Below, piece by piece: positions 43,741 to 55,200 of a stretch of 64,000 bases of DNA (positions within the stretch are counted from its first letter, which is position 1; the number at the start of each line of letters is the position of its first letter). Under the pieces are notes generated by a model that was given only the letters and a program-made list of their open reading frames with translations, was not told the DNA's origin and did no database searches. Position numbers and translations under genes: made by a program. Location: contig OZ020484.1 of the NCBI GenBank assembly GCA_963971405.1, forward strand, positions 33,378,770 to 33,442,769, read 5' to 3'. The stretch comes from Psococerastis gibbosa. Its lineage: Eukaryota > Arthropoda > Insecta > Psocodea > Psocidae.

Positions 43741-46700
43741 ATGTTGGTTTCCCGCACGGTAAAATCCCACATTTTCAAGCATAACAAGTTTTTGATAGAT
43801 TGCCTTGGTTCTTGCAGTATCCAAACTTCACCATCAGCTATGTCAGGAGATAACAGTAAATTTGTACTTCCAGAAAGGTACAAGGGCTCTGAAAACAGTG
43901 TGTGGTAAGTTGTCTTTGATATATATACTGTCATTGTTTATGCAAGAACACCACTTGCCGCTGCTGTAGCTGTGGCAGGATTAGGTTAACCAAGGTTATC
44001 AAAATTGTCACTATTGGTTAATTGCTTTTCAAACTGGCAAGTCACTAGTTGTGCCATTCATATTCAACTCAGAAAAAAATTATCCTGCTCTATGCTCTTA
44101 TCATAAAACTTAATATGAACATTTCTTTTATAGGCCTAGATGTTGATTTGCTGAAACTAAATTTTTGTTCACACTGGCTTACATCTGGATCTGGATTTTA
44201 TTGGCCAACTATCATTATATGATCAAGCCCTTTTTTAATTTTTTCTTAGGTCCCGTTCGGGTTTGGTAGCCCTTATACTCTATAGCCTCTTTAACTGGGT
44301 TCGCCTCCTTTTCTAACCTAAGTTTTCACATTGTGTCCCTCTGGTTACACCTCTCCTTAGCTCATTTAACTGTATTAGCCTCTGGACTAGGCCTTGTTTC
44401 TAATTCGCTGTAGTCCGGGTATCATCCGTCCGCACTCAACAATCGTGCCACAAACTTGCAAACTCCTATCAGACCTCCTAGTGTTTACACATTCTGACAA
44501 GTTTTTTTGGTCCTCGAACCTAACAGCAGCAGAAAGTACAGTGTTCATATTGTATACTTTGACAGGTTGCTGTTACAAGTCAGATATTCCTACAAAAGTC
44601 ACTCTGTTTCCACAAGCTATTCCGCTCAAAAATCAGCTGTTTAATGTGAACCCGATTTTGATTGATCATTTAAGAGTGCCCGTAGGAAATTGGCAGCCCG
44701 AAATTTAATACTTTTTATTTTTTATTTAATTAACTAAGCATGTTTTTAAAGATTTGGCTCATCAAAGTTGTAGAAGACTACTTCATGCATCATATTATAA
44801 GATATTTTTAATTTTCGAAATTATATTTTTTTCAGAAACATGCAAATATTTTATAAACTAACTTTTCACGTATATTCGATTTTATAAAAAAAACTACAAT
44901 TTCGAAAACTAAAAATAACTTATTATATTAGGCATGAAGTAGTCTTCTACAACTTTGATCTTTAATAACATGCGTAGTTAATTAAATAGAAAATTAAAAG
45001 TGTTAAATTTCGGGCTGCCACTTTCCTACGGGCTGTACACTGTTAACATAAGGCCTCTTGCCGATTGTCAATGGCCAAAGCCTCAATAGCTTGACTGTCT
45101 CGATCAATCACCCGAAAAAAATATTCTATTGTATTAGAAAAACATTGTCGTATCGCTGCGGTGGCTATCATTTGTAATATTAAGGCCAGTAACACTATAT
45201 TTTTTCATATCTGCCCATTTGTGGAGACTGACATTGCTCCAGAGCGCGAGTAAGCAAGGATTATCCGAAGATAACCAGCATCAAAGCAAATAACATTTGT
45301 TTTGTTTCAGGGTGGAATACATACAGCTAGCACTCGAGCACAAACCCTTAAACTTGGGCCAAGGGTTTCCCGATTTCGCGGCTCCGGAACATGTTACGAA
45401 ATCCCTTTCCACTGTCATTAACGAATCAAGTAACGTGTTAGTGCACCAATATACCAGAGGTTTTGGACATCCGCGTCTAATAAATGCAGTTGCCAAACTA
45501 TATTCAGGACTTATAGGCCGCGATATCAACCCCTTGACTGAAGTTCTCATAACGAGTGGTGCCTATGAATCTCTTTTCTCGGCAATTATGGGTCATATTG
45601 GTCCTGGCGACGAAGCGATAATCATAGAACCTTTTTTTGACTGTTACGAGCCAATGGTGCGAACCGCAGGAGGTACGCCAGTTTTCATTCCGCTCAAACC
45701 GGTAAGTTTTCATCGTTTGATTGCTGCAAAAGTCTTTAAAGCTATAAGCAGCACTCATTTAAGTGATGGCTATCGTCAAAATCTCAAGTACTATGCTCCG
45801 ATTCGTTCTTAAGATGTTGTATTTAAATGTAAGGTCATTAATTTTAAGCGTTTCACTGTTGATTATCCACCTTAATTATGTAATCCCTCTACTATATTAC
45901 CAAACCATGGACATAGGAAACATGGCAACCGCCAACAGCCTCCGCTAGTTTAAATACAGCAAACTCACAATTGGTTTGACGCTGTTTGCACACAGGGGTT
46001 CTATGGCTACTTCAGCGTGGCGCTTCCTAAAAATCCAAATCACCATTGCAATTAATTTTTAAACCAAGAAATAGGTTTTAAGTCGCATTTTAAAAAATCC
46101 CAAATTTTATCGTGCAAGAAAATGTTATGCCGCGCATATATTTGAATTGTCCGGTAGAAGAAGGCGGTGGTGTGTATATGTAACAAATATTATGTGAAAG
46201 GGAATACAACACCTTCCGAGATGTTTTTGTTATGCGAATGATTAACATCTTCCACGGGACCCTTCAATTGAAAAAGTCTGATGTCGTTATATATCAAGTA
46301 GTTTTGAATATACTTTCATCATCATTTATCATCACGATGACATCAAGATCGTAGTAGTTTATTACTACATTTACAGGTGAAAACAACTGGTAACATAACC
46401 TCAGCTGACTGGAAATTGGACGAAGAACAATTCCGAAGCATTTTTAATGATAAGACTAAATTGTTGATTCTTAACACTCCACATAATCCGCTCGGTAAAG
46501 TGTTTACCAGGCAGGAGCTGGAACTAATAACTGAGCTGTGCAAGAAATGGAATGTGCTGTGCATTTCTGATGAAGTCTACGAATGGATGGTTTACAAGCC
46601 TCATAAACACATTCGTATTGGTGAGTGAATTTATAATTTCATCATCATCATTAATCAGCTTCACTTCATCTGGTACCAGTCCCAGTTACAAGGTACCAGT

Positions 46701-49240
46701 TAATAGGTGCTCGTGTAAGTACCACCATTGTTTTATAAAGTTATATTGCAATTCCATAAACGAGGTATCCCTTAAATACAGCTCACCTTCGAGAGCATTC
46801 AACTACTTGAAGAAATGCGGATTGGACTGGATGCTTTGGTTCAGAATGAAAGTCTTAAGTAGGAATCTAGACACTGCTACTGCTTGTTGATGTACACGGA
46901 CGTAAAAAGGCGGAAAAAAAAACAAATAAAAAGGCCCTGTGCCCTTCATGGCTTCCGCGCTCATGTTACTGTCAATCCCGGACTCTGCAATAATTCCTCC
47001 TAATTCTGAAGAAGGGTCGACTTGAGATACACAATGGGTTTGACCCTCCATCAAATCTCGAAAATTATTTATATATATATATATATATTTGTTCCAGCCA
47101 CGCTCCCGGGGATGTGGGACCGCACAATCACCATTGGATCAGCTGGCAAAACGTTCAGCGTTACAGGCTGGAAAACTGGCTGGGCGTACGGACCTGCAAA
47201 TCTAATGCGAAACCTTCAGGTAGTCCACCAAAATTGCGTCTACACTTGCCCGACGCCCATCCAAGAGGCCGTGGCGCGGGCTTTTGAATTGGAAATGGCT
47301 CGTTTTGACTCCCCCGAGTGTTACATGAAGAGTATTTCTGAAGAACTTGAGCCTAAACGTGCATTTATTACCAAGATGTTGGAGGATGTCGGTATGAAGC
47401 CAACTGTGCCCGACGGCGGCTACTTTATCATTGCTGACTGGTCTCCTTTAGGTAATTCGTTTATTCTTCTGTAACTAAAGAGTGTGCTTCGTTTCTTAGT
47501 TAGTTTCTTGTGTGATTGAATCTGGGACCGGTTAACGCTGATGTAAGAGCCCTTCTACCGCTTCCGTACACACTGCAACACTTGCTCGCAATGACAAGAG
47601 GTACCTCAATTGAACCTCATCTTCAGAAAACTCTGAGCGCGGAAGCCCAGACGGTTAAATCTAGTGAGGATGTTGATCCCTGTGCCGTACAGCAAGAGTT
47701 CAACTGATCCCTTGATATTTTATTTCCGTTACAGAAAAGTCTGTTAATCTCAGTGAAGAGAAGGACACATACAAAGATTACAGATTCACCAAGTGGATGA
47801 CAAAAAATGTTGGGGTCCAAGGAATTCCATTTAGTGCATTTTATAGTCCTGCTAATAAACATTTGGCTGAGAATTTCGTACGCTATTGCTTTATAAAGGT
47901 ATGTTTAATGCTCTTTTAGTAACTGTCAGCAACTAGCAAAAATAAAATTATTTTTAGTACTGCATTCATTTAAAAACACAACCGGTTAGGGGAATTCCAA
48001 AGAAGCACTTATGGCGCAAGTGTTGCCATGTTACATAGTACATTGTGGGATAATGATGTACCACAAATGAAGCAGGGTATATTGCTTTGTTTAGTGATTT
48101 GTAAATGACAAAAAACGCCGTGCCACGACAACCCAATGATTTATTATCTAAGGTCTAGAGGATCCTCTCTTTTGACCACTGCTCTACTTGGGATGTTGTG
48201 GTCAGTAACATACCCGACAGCCTCTTTCCCCTACCGTTGAGGGTAAGGTACCCATTAGGGCTGGGAGGACCTTTTTCCTTTGATGTCGAGTCTTGAGCCT
48301 CGACCTTCCGTTTCATGGTCCATTTCACTACCAACTAGACTATTCCGGCCTTAATGACCTCAATGGTGTACACACAATGATAAAGCACTTTTGGCGTCTT
48401 TCTATTGGCTTCACGAAAATTATTTAAGCGACTCCGCAACGTACCAACAATATAATTGTTTAAGCCCGGTGCACACGGATGTTCGAACGGCGGTGATCCG
48501 CTGATAAATTTGTCGTTGGAGCAAATGGGCTGCAGCATATTTTTGTCACTGGCTTGTCGCAGGAGCAGGGTTTCTCCTCGACAAGCCTGCGACACACCCA
48601 GCCTATCCATCCGAAGGGCGCTTTTTTCACTTTCCTAAAAAAAAAATCACCAGCGTTCGAACGTCCGTGTGTTAAGGTCTAAGTTGAGATAAGAAAAGAA
48701 AATATACAAAAAGACACGTACCCATAACTTGGCTTAGTCACGCTGACGCCTGTTCCATTGTGTCAATGGTCATGCTTGTCCCAGTTTGTTCATTATAGCT
48801 TGTAGCCGGTGTAGGTTAACATCGCGGACGTGCACCGGTTTGCCAATGGTCAAAACTTCATGCCGCAACAATACCAATTATCATTAATGTCCAAAAATCC
48901 ATTGGGTCGTAAGCCTACGTCCGTAATAAGACCTTCAATTTTATCGACTTCGATGGCCAGGTGGTAGCGTGCTTGTACATGTGCGAGTCTCTACACGCCA
49001 TGCGATCGGAGACGTGTCGTTGCTCGACACAAGTACCTATTAGGTAACTTAGTGAGGCGACTGAAGAGGTCAATCGGATACATTCATTGAATTGTTTGTA
49101 TGGGATTAACCTTTTAAAAAAAAAAAAAATTAATTAATTATATCACTATAATCATAGAAAGAACCTTCTCTTTTCAGTCGGACGAAAATTTGGCGAAAGC
49201 TTCAGACATCCTGAAGAAATGGAAATCAGGAACCTCGTGA
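43741..49240 (+). CDS. KYAT3-like: kynurenine aminotransferase, copy 1 (KYAT3-like)
   Basis: Six exons: 43741-43904, 45311-45701, 46377-46620, 47098-47451, 47735-47898 and 49178-49240, giving 459 residues (human KYAT3 is 454). It is a fold-type I pyridoxal-phosphate transaminase converting kynurenine to kynurenate; relatives also act as cysteine-S-conjugate beta-lyases. Visible are LNLGQGFPDF, the YTRGFGHPRL substrate loop, NTPHNPLGK, SDEVYEWMV (cofactor-binding Asp and Tyr), the catalytic lysine in GSAGKTFSVTGWKTGW (Lys284) and the late RYCFIK. The N-terminus (MLVSRTVKSHIFKHNK) looks like a mitochondrial presequence; Met38 could give a cytosolic form. All introns are GT-AG. A polyadenylation signal AATAAA lies at 49412-49417. 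The last intron holds a SINE-B. Confidence 0.95.
44262..44366. repeat. short dispersed repeat R3, copy 2
   Basis: Partner of 13378-13482 (TTCGCCTCCTTTTCTAACCT, GTGTCCCTCTGGTTACACC). Lies in intron 1 of aminotransferase copy 1. Confidence 0.5.
44678..45034. mobile_element. M3 foldback element with ~155 bp arms
   Basis: In intron 1 of aminotransferase copy 1. The left end GCCCGTAGGAAATTGGCAGC then CCGAAATTTAA is mirrored at the right end (GGGCTGCCACTTTCCTACGG). The arms continue through GGCTCATCAAAGTTGTAGAA and GACTACTTCATGCATCAT. It is the better preserved relative of 8620-9176. Confidence 0.88.
48110..48330 (+). repeat. dispersed repeat R2
   Basis: In the last intron of aminotransferase copy 1. 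GCCGTGCCACGACAACCCAA, TTGTGGTCAGTAACATACCC and ATGTCGAGTCTTGAGCCTCG. It is inverse to 19990-20165; the right half matches 33345-33480. Confidence 0.65.
48945..49129 (+). mobile_element. SINE-B in last intron of aminotransferase copy 1
   Basis: CGATGGCCAGGTGGTAGCGT, GTGCGAGTCTCTACACGCC, TGAGGCGACTGAAGAGGTC and a 14-A tail ending 48 bp before the last exon. Same orientation as the SINE-B in the last intron of copy 2. Confidence 0.88.
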
Positions 49241-52200
49241 TTGTAAGTGATACAAATATGGGTAGGTGGCAGTGTTTTGTAAAAAAGAGGCTTATATTTT
49301 TGTTACAATATTATAATCGACTTTATGTTGATTGACTTGATGTTTTTAATGGCAGTCAAACATCATCAACATACACCTCCATTTAATGAACTTATAATAA
49401 GTATGTGTTTTAATAAACCTTGTTATGTAAACTGGAGTCAGTAAAACCCAAATAAACGTTTAAAAACTGTGGCTAAACGGTGTTAGTACTGGCTACAACC
49501 TATGTATCAAAATGTAGGGGAACATTTCCCATTTATGCAATAACGCTGGTTTATAAACTTTATGACATTTTCTCTATGGTTGAATCGTTTCTCTGAATGA
49601 ACATTAATGTTAAAAAAAAATATTTACGAACTGTAATATGTCTCAAGAGAAGTTAAGCTCCATGACGTCCATGACATCGGCTTCCTCTTTTTCTACATTT
49701 TTATGAAAGGGGCCAAATGATACAGCCCCCCCCCCCCCCCTCGAGAACCTATCGTTAGTTACGCTACTGGTTGGCCGTCACTAACTTTTTTTTTACGGAC
49801 ATTGAGGATGTTAGTTGGGAGGAGTTCCAAAATTACCAACTCAACTCTTGCTTACTTTACACCCATAGCCTATATATATATATATATATTTGGCCCTAAT
49901 CTCGCTGTATCTACATTATTATTATTTTTTCAATAAAGACTTTATTATTATTATTAATATTATTATACTTAACAGCTACATCAACATCATCCATCCATCA
50001 GTCTATCTGGCGAGCAATTTCAATTAATTTCTTTAGAACTGTCTCTTAAGAAAACAAATTTATGAAATATACCTTTACACCTGACAAAGTCAACCGCAAC
50101 AATAGTTATTAATTTATTATATTATAGTTTTATCAGTCTATCCAGGTCATAGTCATGGTTAATTAGGTCAAGATTTGTCCAAAAGAAATAAACCTCTTAT
50201 GTTGTGCACTTATTATCAACTAATGACTCCACCTCCATGTGCTTATCAGCAGCGAGTTGTAAATTGGATGATGTGCGACAATAAACACTTGCACTTACGC
50301 TAGCGAGGCTAAATGAATCATTCAACGAATGTTTTGTTGGCCTATTAAGAGGAACTTGGCTTGTCTTTGGCCACCCCTGGATCACCACAAAATAGTTTGG
50401 TTTATATATTTTATTTTATTTAATACTTCAATTATATAGATTTCGTCTTGTCAATTGGTAGAGGACTATTGCATGGAAGTTTTTACTTTTGGTGCTGGGG
50501 TTTTTCCCTGAAACTGATAGACGACAGAAATTTACCAAATTATTCAAGTTCTTGAAAAAACTATAACAAAAATGAAAAACTCCTTATAATATGGTGACGT
50601 GACAAAATCTTTATAACTTAAATAAAAATATGTAAACCATCCTATTTTGGGTGACCAGGGGTGGCTCATGTCAACGGTCTTAATATGCAGTTGGAGGGGG
50701 AAAGCTTTTCAAAGTGTAAAAATGAAATGTCGTGATCGTAGAGCTTTTAATTAATTTCTTCAAACATGTATTTCTTTAGAAAATATATGAAAATTTCTGC
50801 CTCAAATAAACATGATTCTCGTAGTCCGGAGTTTAGACCCGAGATAGGAGTAAAATAAGACCTGAGGGACGCAGAAATCCTTTCGTTGCGGAGACAAATC
50901 TGGTGAAATCAAGGTAATGGCAGCAGTACTGGTGTATCGATCGAGCCTTCTTCTCGCTTTATCCCTGGGTGGGGTCTTCTCCGTAGCTTGTGAGTTTGGG
51001 CATCGGCTGTTAGTTTGGGCCTTCTTCCAGACTTTTTATTCGCTGGATAAAATCATTTGACTGCCTTCTTTCTATGTGTCCTCACCAGTCGCCCTTCTCG
51101 AGCGATTTATCAATCTAGCCTATTAAATAAATAAAATAGAACCGTTATTGACTAGATTTGATAAGCAAGATTTGAAAAAAATTATCAATAATGTATTGAA
51201 ACATACACAAAGTCAGTTTATTTTATTACTTTTATTATATTCAAGGGTTAATCGCATGCAAACAATTTAATGAACGCATCCGATTGACGTATTCGGTCGC
51301 CTCTGTAGATTGGTACCTGTGTTGCCTCCGATCGCACGGTGTGTGGAGGCTCACAGGACAAGCACCTTACCACCTAAGCCGATTGTAGTTATTTATAGCC
51401 TATGAGTTTCCTTTGGGACTTCATCTGTTGATAGATAGTATCCACAACCGGTCACAATCACATAAAATAATACCAGAGGGACGCAAAACCTTTCAGTAAC
51501 AGGAATGAATCTGGTGAAACCAGGCGGGCTGAATCGGTATCTGGAGCTCAGTCACTCAACGATACCGCGGTAGATTTCTCTTGTAAGCGTGGTACTCGCC
51601 ATAAGCCTAATACGGTCAAAAGGCAGCGAGTTAAATGTGCAGAAACATACTCATCATTTTCCACTATTTTCTTTTTTATGTTGGAACCCTACAACGGGGA
51701 AACGCTTCCTTTGCTGTTTAAGCCATCGCGAGATTGCCAGATGTCCCCGTACGTTTCACCACTTTCGGCAATACTTGGCTTATGGTTTGGCGCCATCTAT
51801 TCTATTTTGTTATCGTTGGATAAAACGAGGCTACAGTAGAGGTCGGTGTATTAAATATAAAATGAAGGTTGCCCTTCATAAAACCGGTATTTACTTGATT
51901 CGATAAGCAGGATATGCAAGAAATTACGAGTGTCACCAACGTATCGAAACATATGTAATGCATTAAGACATAAGAGTTTCCTTGGGGACTTAGTCTGCTG
52001 ATAGAAGATAGTAAGTACCCCTTCACAATCACATTATTGAATTATTTTACTCGATCAGCACGATTATCTTTTATCACCTACTTTGCCAAAAAAATTGACC
52101 TAGTTACCCAGTCATACAGATAAACCGAGTTAATATTGCCGTGCAGTGGAGTTGTCCAGTTGCACTCGTGCTGGGCCTGCGTTAGGCCTACTCGGAAAAT

Positions 52201-52280
52201 AGTCCCCCATATATGTTTCTTGTTTTTCTTTATCTTAAACAATTCCATTTCATCTAGCCAATTGTAAATTTCCAAGGAAA
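49241..52280. other. between the two aminotransferase genes
   Basis: Contains the 3' end of copy 1, a C-run at about 49725-49740, AT repeats near 49874-49890 and a reverse SINE-B at 51243-51388. No further exon was recognised. The last few hundred bases should hold the promoter of copy 2. Confidence 0.55.
51243..51388 (-). mobile_element. SINE-B, reverse copy
   Basis: Inverse of the SINE-B consensus: GGGTTAATCGCATGCAAACA, CGGTCGCCTCTGTAGATTGG, CCTCCGATCGCACGGTGTGT and CACCTTACCACCTAAGCC. The A tail is not obvious. Confidence 0.78.
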
Positions 52281-55200
52281 ATGTCTTCGGTACGGGTTAT
52301 CGCACCAAATATTTTTCAAAAGTACTTTCAATTACGTAATTGCCTGCAATTGTGCAATTATCAAACGTCAGCGGTGTCAGGAAGAAAATTTGACCTTCCA
52401 GATAGATACAAAGGTTGTGAAAACAGCGTGTGGTAAGTATCAAATAATTTTCTTGTCTTTGAATGATGGACCTGAATGATTCAAGGTAGACTCAAGTATT
52501 TACCTTACCTCATGGTGTCTTCTTCTGGAGTTTCAATTTATCGATTGGTTTGCAGTGAATGTTTCAATCTCCTCCACTCTTGTCTGTCTTTTGCGTTTGA
52601 TAAAATGGCTTCAAGTTCAGGGTAAGTGAAATGAAATGAAAAAACGACTTTATTGCAAACAAAAGGCGAACAATAAGACTATAAAGTCTTTTTTTCATGC
52701 TAACCTTAAGTGAGAGAAAACATTATGTTCAGACTTATGTCTTCTGACTTTTCCATGACTCCTACCTGCCAATACTTTGCACGAAAGGCTTAAAATGTTT
52801 TTTTTTTTTAGTCTTTCAATATGGTTATATATATAGCCATCAGCCAGGTGTAACTTGCAGAAGAATATAGCTAGAATTGCTTGAAACCCTATCCCTTCTA
52901 AACCAACTTCTGGAACATTTTCCCGGGGGGAGCGGGCTTGACTCCTGTACTGATTTGATTTCCTTTTTCAAAAATCCCTAGTCATAAAGTAGAAGTTCTT
53001 CTACATTTTTATGTCCATTATGTGGGCGTCAATAACACCGATTGGCCACAGTTACTATATTTAGCTTGATTTGTGAAAAATAACGAACACTGAGGATTCT
53101 AGGACGAAGGAGCTCCAAAACTGTGACGGTGTTAGTGACAGCCACATAGTAAAAAGAACCAGTCCTAGTTTACTCGAGCATGCTTTCCAATTTATTAATT
53201 AGTAGATGGACAGAATGAGTAATTTCATGGTAAATAATTTTCCTATGGTTACAGTTCGGATATCTCGGGAGGGGGGGGGGGGGGGTATCCACCTGGCATC
53301 ACTGGAGGTGAGGTAAATTCTACTATAGATACGTCAGGGCACACAATGCATTTGAGCGTGAATTTTCTATCATTTAAAAAAAAAAAAACTAAACCAAATT
53401 GTTTTCTGGGAAAGCAACCTAACCGGTTTCGTTACTCAATTTAACACCTAAAACATGCCTGAAGGTAGGAATCATCGATGGAAAGGTTTCGCAGAAAAAT
53501 TATTTTTTAGTCATTTCTCATGAAAATGAGTTATTTTTATTTTTTTACCTCCAGAAGCAAACTATCAAGGGGTAAGCGCATATATACATTATAGTATTCT
53601 GTGGGTAAGCGACCCCCGCATTTTATTAACATTAATAACGACTACAATATATGTGAATTTAAAAGAAATCGTTGGTGCCGTTTTTGAAAAATATTTTTTT
53701 TAGATGTTTTTTGAGAATAAACCCCCCCCCCCCCCAATTGAGTTAGCCCAAAATAGAAATAAATGGTCCCGAGGTATGATTTGTGTGTACCTACATGCCA
53801 AATTTCATAAAAATCGATCGAGTAGTTTGCCCTGAAATCGATGAACAGACAGACATTTCGTAAAAAACACTTTTTTGGGTTCCTGGGAGCCTTAAAACGT
53901 GTAAATCCGATGAAATCTCGGAATCGAAATTTTCAACCATCACAAAGCTTTCCTTATACTACGTATAAATTGGAAAGCAACAAAGCGTAGAGGAACATTT
54001 CTTGTACTTTATTGCTCTACGATACAGATATTTCATGTGAAATTGAATTTTATTTTTAAAAAATTAAGAAAACTAGGGGTGTCCGATTGTCTGTTAAATC
54101 ACGAGACACAGGTGGATACTCAGGTTCGAATACCGTTCCGATCCAGTTCCGTTAATTCCGTTCCAGCAGTTTCCTATTTCATGTCCCTAATTACCCTAGC
54201 TGACTCTATGGCAGCTTCACAGTTTATAGGTATTTATATACCGCTATTATTTGTTGCTATGCATAACAATACTTTATTTACTCATTATATTTGTGTTTTA
54301 TAGGGTAGAATACATAGCGCTAGCATTGCAACACAAGCCGCTTAACCTGGGTCAAGGGTTCCCAGACTATGCACCGCCGGAGCACGTCACCAGATTCCTT
54401 TCTGATGTCATTAATGAAACCAGTAACGTCTTAATTCACCAATATACCAGAGGTTTTGGACATCCACGCCTGATAAACGCCGTCTCAAAGCTGTATTCAC
54501 ACCTAATTGGACGCTACATCGATCCCTTCACGGAAGTTCTTATTAGCAGTGGTGCCTATGAAGCACTTTACTCTGCTATTATGGGCCACATAAGTCCTGG
54601 TGACGAGGTGGTCATTATAGAACCTTTTTATGATTGTTTTGAGGCAATGGTCCTTGCTGCGGGAGGAACGCCTGTTTTCATACCGCTCAAACCGGTTGGT
54701 AACTTTAACTGTTAACAGAAAATTAATAAATAAGCGCATTGTTCTGTAAACTAGTGATAGTAAAACCCAATTAATGGTTAAAAAATTAACTTGTCAAAGA
54801 AACCAACTTTAGTTAGTTCAGTGCTCGGCAAACTCGTGGCTTGCCAGCCAAATTTAGCCCTTTCGACTCTCCGTAGTGGCGCTTTGACAAAATTATAATT
54901 TTTTGACATTTTAAAAATGAAAAGGAAAAAAATATTTGGAATAGGCTAGTACTAGAAAAAAAAGACTCGACGGGATTGACACATATTCATGTATAGCTTA
55001 CAAAGAGCCCATTGTTTACACTTTTTTATCGTTTCTGCATGACACAGATTGTGATTTCTGTTGTTCCTTCTTTACCACAAGACACAACTCACGAACATAC
55101 GGATAACTTAGGCGCGGTTTCACCTGACCGGCTAGGGCTAAATACAAATACGGTGACGTGGTAGTAGACATTCAAGACTTAGGCGGGGTTTCCACCGACC

